64,000 nucleotides of DNA, from contig NZ_PYNW01000001.1 in NCBI RefSeq assembly GCF_003026105.1, positions 186,001 through 250,000 on the forward strand, given 5' to 3'. Source of the stretch: Photobacterium sp. GB-56 (lineage in GTDB: Bacteria; Pseudomonadota; Gammaproteobacteria; Enterobacterales; Vibrionaceae). The position numbers and the translations under genes are program-made. A model generated the notes under the pieces. The model was not told the DNA's origin. It did not search any database and was given only the letters and a program-made list of their open reading frames with translations. Shown here one piece after another: positions 35,287 to 45,599 of the stretch. Numbering within the stretch: position 1 is the first letter of the stretch; each line of letters opens with the position of its first letter.

Positions 35287-35745
35287 ATGGACACAAGGAA
35301 TAGCATGATAATGCGACAGAATGCCAATTTAAAAACAAGAGTTGTCTCATCTTTATATGTGGTTACAGGAGCCACCTGTGTTGTCTTAGGGGTGATAGGG
35401 ATTTTTTTACCACTGTTGCCAACAACCCCATTTTTACTGCTAGCCAGTGCGTGTTTTATGCGAGGTTCACCACGTTTAAATCATTGGCTACGTCATCATC
35501 CTACCTTTGGACCGATTTTAGATAATTGGTACCAGCATCGTGCTGTCTCTTCTACCGTAAAACGTCGTGGTAACATCATGATAGTGTGCAGTTTTGCACT
35601 GTCTATTTTTCTTGTGCCGTTATGGTGGCATAAATTGATGTTGTTGGTGATGGCGATGACATTGCTCTTTTTCTTTAATAGGTTGACAGTAATTGATAAA
35701 ACTATGGCTGCAGAGCTAGTTGCTGACAAGCAGGAAAACCAATAA
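35287..35745 (+). CDS. ybaN: YbaN-family (DUF454) inner-membrane protein
   Basis: The 152-residue product starts at the ATG at 35287, which follows GGAGGT (35277-35282); an in-frame ATG at 35275 overlaps that site and is not used. The DUF454 core is clear: GVIGIFLPLLPTTPFLLLAS and ACFMRGSPRLNHWLRHHPTF, then two more membrane helices. Function is unknown. The ybaN-apt-dnaX order is conserved in E. coli. Confidence 0.92.
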   Translation: MDTRNSMIMRQNANLKTRVVSSLYVVTGATCVVLGVIGIFLPLLPTTPFLLLASACFMRGSPRLNHWLRHHPTFGPILDNWYQHRAVSSTVKRRGNIMIVCSFALSIFLVPLWWHKLMLLVMAMTLLFFFNRLTVIDKTMAAELVADKQENQ

Positions 35746-35875
35746 ACTGCAACAATAATTCATGACAGATAATTTTGATATTTATCTGCCGGAGTTGATG
35801 ATATTGCCTGCGATTGAGTAGGCATTTTATTTCTCGCTTGATACTTATCAGCATTGTGAAAGCACGGAAACGATT

Positions 35876-36421
35876 ATGAACCAAGAAACACTTAACTTGA
35901 TTAAAAATAGTATTCAATCAATTCAAGATTACCCAAAACCGGGGATCTTATTCCGTGATGTGACGAGTTTGATGGAGCAGCCTGAAGCTTACCGTGCAAC
36001 GATTGCTATTTTAGCTGAAAAGTATAAAGATCAAGGTATTACCAAAATTATCGGTACTGAAGCGCGCGGATTTCTGTTTGGTGCGCCATTAGCATTAGAA
36101 CTTGGCGTTGGTTTTGTGCCTGTTCGTAAGCCAGGTAAATTACCGCGTGAAGTGATTGCTGAAAGTTACGAGTTAGAATACGGCAAAGACACATTAGAAA
36201 TTCACAAAGATGCAATTAAACCTGGTGATCGCGTATTGCTTGTAGACGATTTATTGGCAACAGGTGGCACCATTGAAGCGACAACGAATTTAGTGCGTCG
36301 TTTAGGTGGTATTGTAGATGATGCTGCATTTGTTATTAACTTGCCAGATATCGGCGGTGAAGCACGCCTGCAAGGCTTAGGCTTAAATGTATATGCTATT
36401 TGTGACTTCCCCGGCCACTAA
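35876..36421 (+). CDS. apt: Adenine phosphoribosyltransferase
   Basis: Apt (181 residues) converts adenine and PRPP to AMP in purine salvage. The PRPP-binding motif is [17 protein letters not shown], and the family start [20 protein letters not shown] is typical. The adenine-binding flexible-loop segment is [10 protein letters not shown]. It sits between ybaN and dnaX as in E. coli and is followed by its own hairpin terminator. Confidence 0.97.
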   Translation: MNQETLNLIKNSIQSIQDYPKPGILFRDVTSLMEQPEAYRATIAILAEKYKDQGITKIIGTEARGFLFGAPLALELGVGFVPVRKPGKLPREVIAESYELEYGKDTLEIHKDAIKPGDRVLLVDDLLATGGTIEATTNLVRRLGGIVDDAAFVINLPDIGGEARLQGLGLNVYAICDFPGH

Positions 36422-36438
36422 GTATAAATAGAATATTG

Positions 36439-36472
36439 AACAGTAAGTAAGCCAGATGTTTACTTACTGTTT
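36439..36472 (+). terminator. Terminator after apt
   Basis: AACAGTAAGTAA and TTACTTACTGTT make a 12-bp stem, followed by TTATTT. Confidence 0.75.
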
Positions 36473-36697
36473 ATTTGCTTAATGATTGCGCTCTCAATTA
36501 TCTCTTCTCTCGCTCCAAAATACGCAATATGCTAGCATTAGCGCAGGTTTCACCATCAATACACCATGTCTTAGTATTTCTCTTATTTTCTACGAACTAT
36601 TTGTTTTATGGGTATCTAAAATAAGGTTTAGAGAATAATAGAAATAGAAGCGAGTGTATTCATAAGACGCTGTCTAGATAGAGTAAGGTAGTTATTA

Positions 36698-38920
36698 ATG
36701 AGTTATCAGGTTCTGGCCCGTAAATGGCGTCCATCTCAGTTTTCTGATGTGGTTGGTCAGTCACATGTGTTGACAGCCTTAGGCAATGCGTTAACGCAAA
36801 ATCGCCTTCATCATGCTTACTTGTTCAGTGGCACTCGTGGTGTGGGTAAAACAACCATCGCGCGCATTTTCGCCAAAGGACTAAACTGTGAAGAAGGGAT
36901 CACTGCAACCCCCTGTGGTAAATGTACAACGTGTCGTGAAATTGACGAAGGACGTTTTGTTGATCTATTAGAGATAGATGCCGCGTCTCGTACCAAAGTA
37001 GAAGATACTCGTGAATTACTCGATAATGTTCAGTATAAGCCTGCTCGTGGACGCTTTAAAGTGTACTTGATTGATGAAGTACATATGTTATCTCGCCACA
37101 GTTTTAATGCTTTACTCAAAACGTTAGAAGAGCCACCGGAGTACGTTAAATTTATTTTAGCGACAACGGATCCTCAAAAGTTGCCGGTTACGATTTTATC
37201 TCGTTGTTTGCAGTTTCATTTAAAGCACCTTGATCATCAACAAATTCAAACGCAATTAGAAACAGTACTCACAGAAGAAAAAGTAGAGTATGAAGCTAAA
37301 GCATTGAGTTTATTAGCGCGCGCTGCAGAAGGCAGTATGCGTGATGCGTTAAGTTTAACGGATCAAGCGATTGCTTTGGGAAACGGCCAAGTTGGCATTG
37401 ATAATGTCGCGACAATGCTTGGCACATTAGACACAGATCAAGCGTTATTTTTACTTGAAGCTGTTGCGCAAGCAAATGCAAATATTGCGATGAACAGTTT
37501 ACAAGAACTGGCGAATATTGGCGTTGAATGGGACAGCTTACTGCGTGAATTAGCCTGTCAATTGCACCGTGTAGCCATGTATCAAGCTTTACCTGCGAGT
37601 TTAGATGAAGCCTTGCCTGACGCTGAGCGTATCAGTTTGTTAAGCCAATTGATGACGCCACAAGATGTGCAGCTATGCTATCAAATTGCGGTGCAAGGTC
37701 GACAAGATTTAGGCTATGCCCCTGATGGTCGAACTGGACTTGAAATGGTGCTATTGCGTATGTTGGCATTTAGACCTGTTGTTTCATCAGGGATCCAGCC
37801 ACAAGCGATCAATGTTCCTAGCACTCAGCCAGTCGCGGCAGTACCAGCGGCGAATCCAAACCCTACTGGGCAACAAGGTGTTTCACGCGTACAAGCGTTA
37901 AAAGCGCAGATGCAAGCCACGCATACGGAGCCTGTATCTCCAGTCGCACCGCATCAAATACAACAATCTAATGTTGCTATTAATCCAGAGATTAATATGG
38001 CGCCAATGCCACCTCATTCTGTGATGCCAGAACCTCAAGTGGGACCAGCTCAGTCAAGTGCTCAATCACAACCTGCTGCGCCACAACGTTCTCAGGAGCC
38101 AGTATCACAGGCATCGCAACCGATGAGTGCGCCTGAAATGCCAGCGGCACCTGCTGAAACATCACGTTCAGGCTCGCCAGCTAGTGGGTTATTGGCGGCA
38201 CGTAATAGGTTACGCAGCCAGAAACAGCGTGGTCATGATGATGCACAGGTTTCATCGGTAAAAAAGACGCCAACGACGTCAGCTAAAAAAGTCGCTACTT
38301 CCGTATTAGATCGTGTTGCGAATAAGCAAAAAGCGATACCTACGAGTGTTTCACGTGCGATGCCGACGTCGAATCTCCCAGCACAACAGCTACAAGAGAA
38401 AGAAGATCAAGAATACCGCTGGAAACCGACAGCAAAACCGGATGCTGAAGAGGCTAAAAAAGTCGATGTTGCTCCACGTGTTTTAAAGAAAGCACTAGAG
38501 CACGAAAAAACACCTGAAATGACAAAAATACTTGTCAATGAAGCAGCAAATCAGGATAGTTGGGCAAACTTAGTGACGCAGTTGGATGTGGGTAAATTAA
38601 TCCAACAGCTAGCCTTGAACTCTTCTTTTGAGCAGCAAGGTGATCAAATCACATTGCATTTACGCGCAGCGCAACAGCATTTAAATGGTGAGCGTGCGAA
38701 AGAACAATTATGTAGTGCATTAAGTTCCGTATTAGGACACTCAGTCATGTTGAATATCGTACTGGGTGAAGAAGGAAAAACACCGTTAGAATTACGTGAA
38801 GAGCTGTATCAACAAAAGCTGTTACAAGCAAAACAGAGCTTAGATAACGATCAAAATGTGATGTTTATTTGTCAGCGTTTTGCCGCTCAACTGGATGAAG
38901 ACAGTGTTCGACCAATTTAA
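36698..38920 (+). CDS. dnaX: DNA polymerase III subunits tau (and gamma)
   Basis: DnaX (740 residues as tau) is the ATPase of the clamp loader and links the polymerase to DnaB. It has Walker A GTRGVGKTTIAR (about 45-56), the four-cysteine zinc module (CEEGITATPCGKCTTC), DEVHML and sensor 1 FILATTDPQKLP in domain I-II. A long Pro/Gln/Ser/Ala-rich linker covers about residues 365-500, and the C-terminal tau domains V-VI bind polymerase alpha. Tau is longer than the 643 residues of E. coli because of the linker. An in-phase A-AAA-AAG slippery site at codons 521-523 could yield a shorter gamma form. It is followed by ybaB and recR. Confidence 0.96.
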   Translation: MSYQVLARKWRPSQFSDVVGQSHVLTALGNALTQNRLHHAYLFSGTRGVGKTTIARIFAKGLNCEEGITATPCGKCTTCREIDEGRFVDLLEIDAASRTKVEDTRELLDNVQYKPARGRFKVYLIDEVHMLSRHSFNALLKTLEEPPEYVKFILATTDPQKLPVTILSRCLQFHLKHLDHQQIQTQLETVLTEEKVEYEAKALSLLARAAEGSMRDALSLTDQAIALGNGQVGIDNVATMLGTLDTDQALFLLEAVAQANANIAMNSLQELANIGVEWDSLLRELACQLHRVAMYQALPASLDEALPDAERISLLSQLMTPQDVQLCYQIAVQGRQDLGYAPDGRTGLEMVLLRMLAFRPVVSSGIQPQAINVPSTQPVAAVPAANPNPTGQQGVSRVQALKAQMQATHTEPVSPVAPHQIQQSNVAINPEINMAPMPPHSVMPEPQVGPAQSSAQSQPAAPQRSQEPVSQASQPMSAPEMPAAPAETSRSGSPASGLLAARNRLRSQKQRGHDDAQVSSVKKTPTTSAKKVATSVLDRVANKQKAIPTSVSRAMPTSNLPAQQLQEKEDQEYRWKPTAKPDAEEAKKVDVAPRVLKKALEHEKTPEMTKILVNEAANQDSWANLVTQLDVGKLIQQLALNSSFEQQGDQITLHLRAAQQHLNGERAKEQLCSALSSVLGHSVMLNIVLGEEGKTPLELREELYQQKLLQAKQSLDNDQNVMFICQRFAAQLDEDSVRPI
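38260..38286 (+). promoter_or_regulatory. Candidate -1 programmed frameshift site in dnaX
   Basis: The heptamer AAAAAAG at 38260-38266 is read gtA-AAA-AAG in the zero frame, the correct phase for -1 slippage. In the -1 frame translation would add Asp-Ala-Asn-Asp-Val-Ser and stop at TAA (38284-38286), giving a gamma protein of about 529 residues. AGG about 10 bases upstream may act as the internal ribosome-binding stimulator known from E. coli. The downstream hairpin (GACG/CGTC) is weak. Confidence 0.5.
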
Positions 38921-38957
38921 AGGTTTTTAACCAGACCAAGATAGAGAGAGAAAAGAT

Positions 38958-39287
38958 ATGTTTGGTAAAGGTGGCATGGGTAACATGATGAAGCAGGCGC
39001 AACAGATGCAAGAGCGTATGCAGAAGATGCAAGAAGAAGTAGCAAACATGGAAGTAACTGGTGAATCAGGTGCTGGCCTTGTTAAAGTTACTATCACTGG
39101 TAGCCACAGTGTTCGTCGTGTTGAAATTGATGAAAGTCTAATGGAAGACGACAAAGACATGCTAGAAGATCTTATCGCAGCAGCATTTAACGATGCTTCT
39201 CGTCGTATCGAAGAAGCACAAAAAGAAAAAATGGCTTCAGTTACTGGCGGTATGAACCTACCTGCTGGCTTTAAACTGCCATTCTAA
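38958..39287 (+). CDS. ybaB: YbaB/EbfC nucleoid-associated protein
   Basis: This 109-residue protein is a DNA-binding dimer of the YbaB/EbfC family. It has the Gly/Met-rich N-terminus ([20 protein letters not shown]), a central sheet and C-terminal helix ([20 protein letters not shown]). It lies between dnaX and recR in the same operon, the almost universal bacterial order. The start follows GAGAGAAAAG. Confidence 0.96.
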   Translation: MFGKGGMGNMMKQAQQMQERMQKMQEEVANMEVTGESGAGLVKVTITGSHSVRRVEIDESLMEDDKDMLEDLIAAAFNDASRRIEEAQKEKMASVTGGMNLPAGFKLPF

Positions 39288-39290
39288 TTA

Positions 39291-39890
39291 ATGCGTACCA
39301 GTCACTTACTGGAGCATTTAATGGAAGCTTTACGCTGTCTACCGGGGGTTGGTCCTAAGTCAGCACAGCGTATGGCTTTTAGTTTGCTACAGCGTAATCG
39401 CCAAGGTGGTTTACAACTTGCAGATGCACTGAGTCAGGCTATGACTGAAATTGGACATTGCCGTGATTGTCGAACATTTACTGAAGATGATGTTTGTGCC
39501 ATTTGTGAAAATCCTCGCCGCCAAGAAAACGGATTAATTTGTGTTGTTGAAAGTCCTGCGGATATTGTCGCAGTAGAAGCAACAGGACAATTTTCTGGCC
39601 GTTATTTTGTATTGATGGGGCACTTGTCACCACTTGATGGTATTGGACCTTCTGATATTGGTCTTGATCGTCTTGAAAATCGATTACAGCATGAAAATAT
39701 CAGTGAAGTAATTCTTGCAACTAACCCTACGGTTGAAGGGGAGGCCACAGCGCATTACATTGCTGAGTTATGTCATGAATATGATGTACCGGCGAGCCGT
39801 ATTGCTCATGGTGTTCCTGTCGGTGGTGAGTTAGAGCTTGTTGATGGTACAACGCTATCGCACTCATTAGCAGGGCGTCAGCGTTTATAG
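39291..39890 (+). CDS. recR: Recombination protein RecR
   Basis: RecR (199 residues) works with RecO and RecF to load RecA at gaps. It shows the helix-hairpin-helix [15 protein letters not shown], the zinc finger [20 protein letters not shown] and the Toprim segment [15 protein letters not shown]. It begins 3 bases after the ybaB stop without its own clear ribosome-binding site, so translation is probably coupled. Confidence 0.97.
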   Translation: MRTSHLLEHLMEALRCLPGVGPKSAQRMAFSLLQRNRQGGLQLADALSQAMTEIGHCRDCRTFTEDDVCAICENPRRQENGLICVVESPADIVAVEATGQFSGRYFVLMGHLSPLDGIGPSDIGLDRLENRLQHENISEVILATNPTVEGEATAHYIAELCHEYDVPASRIAHGVPVGGELELVDGTTLSHSLAGRQRL

Positions 39891-39906
39891 TCTGGCGAGA
39901 ATAAAT

Positions 39907-39937
39907 AAAAACCGCGCTCATATAGCGCGGTTTTTTT
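39907..39937 (+). terminator. Bidirectional terminator between recR and toxS
   Basis: AAAACCGCGCT and AGCGCGGTTTT pair around a 5-base loop. T runs on both sides serve the convergent recR and toxS. Confidence 0.93.
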
Positions 39938-39962
39938 ATGTGTTATTTAAAGCCTGTATTTT

Positions 39963-40508
39963 TTACAGCGAGTAAAGAATATTAGAGCCGTAGGTCAAAC
40001 TGGTTAATAACAGTGAATTTTTGTTTATCACATCAATCCGACGGCTTTCTTGCGCATTCATTCTGAAAATATCTTTTACAACATTAAGTTGCTTATCATC
40101 AAAATCAATATTTGTACCAGATGTTACGTCTTTAAACTCTGTGGGCTCAGTAAGCAGATAGCCACCACTGACATCCCATTGACCGGATTCAGAAATATGA
40201 ATCGTTACGGGCGTTGCTTTCTCACTATACAGCTCTAACGTCGTAATACGTGAATAGGTATGGTTAGGCAAATACACCATATTACTGCTTTGTTTTACTT
40301 TACGTAGTGTGCCTAAATTATCGAGTTGTGTTGGCTCAATGCGACTAAATGTCGTACTTTGCCATTCTCGCGACATTAGTAGCTGCTCTTGTTTGTAATC
40401 TGTTGAAAAATAAACCCAACTACAAACAGTGATAGAAATAGCAAGGATCCCAAAAGGCCAATACTTACGAATAATATGCGAGAAGGTAATAGGAGAATTT
40501 ACTGGCAT
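39963..40508 (-). CDS. toxS: Transmembrane regulatory protein ToxS
   Basis: The 181-residue ToxS has a short cytoplasmic N-terminus, one membrane helix (WPFGILAISITVCSWVYF, about residues 16-33) and a periplasmic domain. It stabilises and stimulates ToxR through the periplasm and in vibrios helps bind bile salts. Its ATG overlaps the toxR stop by 10 bases, so the pair is co-translated. Position next to htpG is diagnostic of Vibrionaceae toxRS. Confidence 0.9.
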   Translation of the reverse strand: MPVNSPITFSHIIRKYWPFGILAISITVCSWVYFSTDYKQEQLLMSREWQSTTFSRIEPTQLDNLGTLRKVKQSSNMVYLPNHTYSRITTLELYSEKATPVTIHISESGQWDVSGGYLLTEPTEFKDVTSGTNIDFDDKQLNVVKDIFRMNAQESRRIDVINKNSLLLTSLTYGSNILYSL

Positions 40509-41368
40509 AATTTCACATTATCCTCATGGCTAGTCAGTAAACGTAAGGTGATGTTTTCCATTGGTACACTGCTGCTATGTAAGTAATTCAAATACAGTTG
40601 ATTATTTTGTCCACCAGTGACGATGACTTCGGTTGGTTTACCTTCATCCTGATGATTTTTCAAATAATCACTGACGCAACTACTGATCATATTGTTCCAA
40701 TCTTTCATCACTGGATTACTAATTGGCGTATAAATTTTTACGCCCTCAACTTGAAGAAGTGGACGAAAAGCAGCCGATTTTGGGGGCATACTTAAATTAA
40801 CAACAACCGGTAATATTAAAGCGATCGCCAGTGCTATCCAACCAAGCCATGTTATCTTCGGTTTGGTTTCTATCGAGGGTGGTATCGATGATTCAGCCTC
40901 TGTTATTTGTTCAACGATCTCGCTATCTGTAACATCAACACTTGGTGTATCAAGAGGGGAAATATGTTCTGGATGCGGTAAAGTTTCTTGGGCTGCAACA
41001 TTAGAATCCATGCCTTCTTCATCGACATAGGGATCGACAGTGGCAATGATTTGGTAACCACGTTTGGGCACAGTTTTTACAAATGCAGGCGACTTAGTTG
41101 AGTCTTTTAGTGCTTTACGCAACGTTGAAATAGCTTGTGTTAAACTTGAGTCATCGACTTCAAAGCCTTGTTCGCGCCAAACATAATCGTGAATACGCTG
41201 GCGAGTAATAATGAGGCTTGGATCTTCGATTAGAAGACTCAAGGCGCGGCTTTCATTACTGCCTAAACGAATTAACTCATTATTTTCTAGTTTATCAATT
41301 AAACTGTTATCGTTTGGATCAAAAATGAATCGTTGTCCGATTAAAAACTTTTTTGCGTGTGTGGGCAT
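40499..41368 (-). CDS. toxR: Membrane-bound transcriptional regulator ToxR
   Basis: ToxR (289 residues) has an N-terminal OmpR-type winged-helix domain (about residues 10-110; ALSLLIEDPSLIITRQRIHD, then SLTQAISTLRKALKDS and VPKRGYQII). An acidic, Pro/Ser-rich linker follows, then a single membrane helix (LGWIALAIALILPVVVNL, about 175-192) and a periplasmic domain. Two periplasmic cysteines (MISSCVSDY and the penultimate Cys) match the disulphide pair known from V. cholerae ToxR. It controls outer-membrane porins and, in Photobacterium, pressure response; the porin at 32563 is a possible target. It is divergent from htpG. Confidence 0.95.
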   Translation of the reverse strand: MPTHAKKFLIGQRFIFDPNDNSLIDKLENNELIRLGSNESRALSLLIEDPSLIITRQRIHDYVWREQGFEVDDSSLTQAISTLRKALKDSTKSPAFVKTVPKRGYQIIATVDPYVDEEGMDSNVAAQETLPHPEHISPLDTPSVDVTDSEIVEQITEAESSIPPSIETKPKITWLGWIALAIALILPVVVNLSMPPKSAAFRPLLQVEGVKIYTPISNPVMKDWNNMISSCVSDYLKNHQDEGKPTEVIVTGGQNNQLYLNYLHSSSVPMENITLRLLTSHEDNVKLCQ

Positions 41369-41492
41369 TTTTTAACCTTAGCAATGATCTTCTAATTATT
41401 CATTGTTCTATAAGTTTGCTGAATGGTTTCTTAATCTAAAAATATAAAACGGAATCTGAAAAAATATAAAAAATAAAAATCGTGTTATTTTA

Positions 41493-41522
41493 GGTTGAAA
41501 TTATACCGTTTGACCATATTTA
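41493..41522 (+). promoter_or_regulatory. Sigma-32-like heat-shock promoter of htpG
   Basis: GGTTGAAA (41493-41500), a 13-base spacer and CCATATTTA (41514-41522) fit the sigma-32 consensus (CTTGAAA, 11-16 bases, CCCATnTA), 40 bases before the htpG start. Heat-shock control of htpG is established in E. coli. Confidence 0.7.
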
Positions 41523-41561
41523 TCTTAAAAATAACACCTAACAATTTCCAATGGAGTAGAG

Positions 41562-43463
41562 ATGAGCGAGCAAGTAGTTGATAAAAATAAGGAAACTCGT
41601 GGTTTTCAGTCGGAAGTAAAACAATTACTTCACCTAATGATCCATTCACTTTACTCGAATAAAGAGATTTTCTTACGTGAATTGATCTCAAATGCGTCTG
41701 ATGCGGCAGATAAGCTACGTTTTAAAGCCTTATCACAGTCTGATTTGTATGGTGACGATTCTAACCTATGCGTTAAGTTATCAATCAATGAGCAAGCGGG
41801 TACATTAACTATTAGTGATAATGGTATTGGTATGACTCGTGAGCAGGCGATTGAGCATTTAGGCACAATTGCTAAATCAGGTACGAAAGAATTCTTCTCT
41901 CAGCTAAAAGAAGATGAAAGTAAAGATTCGCAATTAATTGGTCAGTTTGGTGTGGGTTTTTACTCAGCATTCATTGTGGCAGATTCGGTAACGGTTAATA
42001 CACGTGCAGCTGATGTTGCGGCTGATGAAGCGGTAAGTTGGCAGTCTGCTGGTGAAGGTGATTACAGTATTGAAACTATCACTAAAGCGAATCGTGGTAC
42101 TGATATTATCTTGCATCTACGTGAAGATGATAAAGAGTTTTTAAATGAGTATCGCTTACGTGAAATCGTGGGTAAGTATTCAGACCATATTGGTATTCCT
42201 GTTCTTATTCAAACCGAAGAAAAAGACGAAGAAGGTAAAGTAACAGGAACAAAGTGGGATCAGATAAATAAGGCCCAAGCATTGTGGACACGTAATAAGT
42301 CCGACATCAGTGAGGAAGAATATAAAGAATTCTACAATCACGTTGCGCATGATTACGCAGAGCCTTTGGTATGGTCACATAACCGCGTTGAAGGTAAGCA
42401 AGATTACACTAGTCTGCTTTACATCCCGTCGACGGCACCTTGGGATCTGAATAATCGTGATGGTCAGCATGGTTTAAAACTGTATGTACAACGTGTATTT
42501 ATTATGGATGATGCACAGCAGTTTATGCCGACATACCTTCGCTTCGTGCGCGGCTTAATTGATTCAAACGATCTGCCACTGAACGTATCGCGCGAAATTC
42601 TACAAGATAACAAGGTAACTCAAGCGCTACGTAAAGCGTGTACCAAGCGTGTGTTGCAAATGCTTGAGCGTATGGCGAAAAATGATGCTGAGAAGTATCA
42701 GACGTTCTGGAAAGCGTTTGGTCAGGTATTAAAAGAAGGGTTAGCTGAAGATTTTGCGAATCGTGACAAAATTGCCAACTTGCTACGCTTTAGCTCAACA
42801 GAAAATGACTCACAAGAGCAAACAGTATCGCTTGCCGATTACGTGAGCCGCATGAAAGAAAACCAAGATAAGATTTATTATCTAACCGCAGATAATTTTA
42901 ATGCAGCGAAACATAGCCCACACCTTGAGCAATTCCGTGCTAAAGGGTTGGAAGTGATTTTGATGTACGATCGTATTGATGAGTACCTAATGGGGCACTT
43001 GCCAGAATTTGAAGGCAAGCAGTTCCAAGCGATTACTAAATCTGATCTTGATCTTTCAAGCTTTGACGATGAAGCAGTGAAAGAGAAGCAAAAAGAGACG
43101 GAAAAAGAGTTTGCTTCAGTGACTGAGCGAACAAAAGGTTACTTAGGCACACGTGTAAAAGATGTACGTGCAACGTTCAAACTTCATGACACACCAGCAG
43201 TTGTTGTGACAGATGAAAACGAAATGGGTACCCAAATGGCGAAACTGCTAGCAGCAGCGGGTCATGATGCGCCAGAGGTTCAATACATTTTTGAATTAAA
43301 CCCTGAGCATGCATTGGTTAAGAAAATGGCAGATGAAGCAGATGAAGAAGTGTTTGGTCGTTGGGTTGAATTCTTGCTCGGTGAAGCGATGTTAGCTGAA
43401 CGCGGTACGATGGAAGATCCTTCTCAGTTCCTTGCTGCAATTAACAAGTTGCTGATTAAATAA
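41562..43463 (+). CDS. htpG: Chaperone protein HtpG (Hsp90)
   Basis: HtpG (633 residues) is the bacterial Hsp90, an ATP-driven dimeric chaperone. GHKL ATPase motifs are clear: [20 protein letters not shown] (the ATP-binding Glu and Asn), SDNGIGMT and [13 protein letters not shown]. The middle-domain catalytic Arg loop is in [19 protein letters not shown], and the C-terminal dimerisation domain follows. The start follows ATGGAGTAGAG. Confidence 0.98.
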   Translation: MSEQVVDKNKETRGFQSEVKQLLHLMIHSLYSNKEIFLRELISNASDAADKLRFKALSQSDLYGDDSNLCVKLSINEQAGTLTISDNGIGMTREQAIEHLGTIAKSGTKEFFSQLKEDESKDSQLIGQFGVGFYSAFIVADSVTVNTRAADVAADEAVSWQSAGEGDYSIETITKANRGTDIILHLREDDKEFLNEYRLREIVGKYSDHIGIPVLIQTEEKDEEGKVTGTKWDQINKAQALWTRNKSDISEEEYKEFYNHVAHDYAEPLVWSHNRVEGKQDYTSLLYIPSTAPWDLNNRDGQHGLKLYVQRVFIMDDAQQFMPTYLRFVRGLIDSNDLPLNVSREILQDNKVTQALRKACTKRVLQMLERMAKNDAEKYQTFWKAFGQVLKEGLAEDFANRDKIANLLRFSSTENDSQEQTVSLADYVSRMKENQDKIYYLTADNFNAAKHSPHLEQFRAKGLEVILMYDRIDEYLMGHLPEFEGKQFQAITKSDLDLSSFDDEAVKEKQKETEKEFASVTERTKGYLGTRVKDVRATFKLHDTPAVVVTDENEMGTQMAKLLAAAGHDAPEVQYIFELNPEHALVKKMADEADEEVFGRWVEFLLGEAMLAERGTMEDPSQFLAAINKLLIK

Positions 43464-44249
<786 letters not shown>

Positions 44250-44285
44250 TATTGATATAGGCTGTTTTAGATAGCTTGTAACAAT

Positions 44286-44327
44286 GAAAAAAAACGGGCT
44301 TACCTATTGGTATAGTCCGTTTTTTTA
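44286..44327 (+). terminator. Terminator after adk
   Basis: AAAAAAACGG pairs with CCGTTTTTTT, with a partly paired interior, and a T run follows. Confidence 0.8.
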
Positions 44328-44365
44328 TGGTTTAAATAGGGGTTAATAAAGGCGGGATACGTCTT

Positions 44366-44442
44366 TTTCTGATCAAAGTGATCTAAAAGCGATCAGCCTT
44401 CGTTTAGCTTCGGTTGCATGATTAATATTTTTTGATCAGAAA
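44366..44442 (+). repeat. Widely spaced inverted repeat with clustered GATC sites before hemH
   Basis: TTTCTGATCAAA (44366-44377) and TTTGATCAGAAA (44431-44442) are perfect 12-bp inverted arms 53 bases apart, ending 32 bases before hemH. Four GATC (Dam) sites fall within 65 bases. It could be a pair of repressor half-sites or a large hairpin in the leader. The role is unknown. Confidence 0.5.
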
Positions 44443-44474
44443 GCTTGGTTTAGGACAGATAAGAGCGAAAACCG

Positions 44475-45452
44475 ATGAATAAAGACAATAAAAAATACGG
44501 TGTATTGTTAGTTAACTTAGGTACGCCTGATGCACCGACGGCGGCTGGGGTGAAACAATTTCTATCTCAATTTTTACACGATCACCGTGTCGTCGATATG
44601 ACTCGCTGGTTATGGTGCCCCATTTTACACGGCGTAATTTTGCCGATTCGCTCACCGAAAGTTGCTAAATTATATCAATCTGTTTGGATGGAAGATGGCT
44701 CACCATTGATGGTGTATTCAAAACGCCAACAAAAAGCATTAACAGAGATACTTCAAGCCCCAGTTGAACTGGGTATGACTTATGGTAACCCGAGTACTCA
44801 GGCTGGTTTGGAGCGTCTAAAGCAGCAAGGTTGTGATAAGGTTTTAGTTTTACCGTTATATCCTCAGTATTCAGGTACTACCACAGCTGCTGTATTTGAT
44901 CGTATTGCGAAAGACTTAAAGTCCATATCGTATATCCCAGAGTTGCGCTTTATTAATCATTATTACGATCACCCTGATTATATTTCAGCGTTAGCCGAGA
45001 CGGCTAAAACGGTGTGGGCAGAAAAAGGCGAGCCTGATTACTTATTATGTTCATATCACGGTATTCCTAAACGTTATGCTGATAATGGCGATCCGTATCC
45101 CGATCATTGTAATGGTACAACGGAGCTATTAGCGAAGATGCTTGAGATGCCGCGTGAAAAAATGAGCATGAGCTATCAGTCTATTTTTGGACGAGAAGAA
45201 TGGTTAAAACCGTATACGGAAGGCACGATAAAATCATTGGCTGAGAAAGGCGTAAAACGCCTTGATGTTATGTGTCCTGCGTTCTCTGTTGATTGTTTAG
45301 AAACCCTTGAAGAAATTGCAGAGCAGTGCAAAGAAGTGTTCATTGAAGCGGGTGGGGTAGAATTTAATTTGATCCCTTGCCTTAATGATAGCCAGGCACA
45401 TATTACAATGATGGAAAACTTGGTGAAACAACATGTTCAAGGTTGGGAATAG
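44475..45452 (+). CDS. hemH: Ferrochelatase
   Basis: HemH (325 residues) inserts Fe2+ into protoporphyrin IX, the last step of heme synthesis. The start [14 protein letters not shown] and the active-site His in [19 protein letters not shown] are typical, as is [14 protein letters not shown] and the C-terminal metal-site region [16 protein letters not shown]. It lies between adk and gsk as in enterics. An unusual inverted repeat precedes it. Confidence 0.97.
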   Translation: MNKDNKKYGVLLVNLGTPDAPTAAGVKQFLSQFLHDHRVVDMTRWLWCPILHGVILPIRSPKVAKLYQSVWMEDGSPLMVYSKRQQKALTEILQAPVELGMTYGNPSTQAGLERLKQQGCDKVLVLPLYPQYSGTTTAAVFDRIAKDLKSISYIPELRFINHYYDHPDYISALAETAKTVWAEKGEPDYLLCSYHGIPKRYADNGDPYPDHCNGTTELLAKMLEMPREKMSMSYQSIFGREEWLKPYTEGTIKSLAEKGVKRLDVMCPAFSVDCLETLEEIAEQCKEVFIEAGGVEFNLIPCLNDSQAHITMMENLVKQHVQGWE

Positions 45453-45599
45453 TCAGTTTTTATTCTGTAACTTACATTGACGATAACGTTTACGCTCTCA
45501 TTTGTGTTGATATATCTCAAAACCAATGAGAGCTTTTGCTTTTATGTTCTATATTCTGTGATAGAATTCGCAAAATTTACAACTTGATAGCGCATAGAC

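Noticed and set aside
38285..38291. Second AAAAAAG in dnaX as a frameshift site
   Set aside because: It is read AAA-AAA-G in the zero frame, the wrong phase for -1 slippage.
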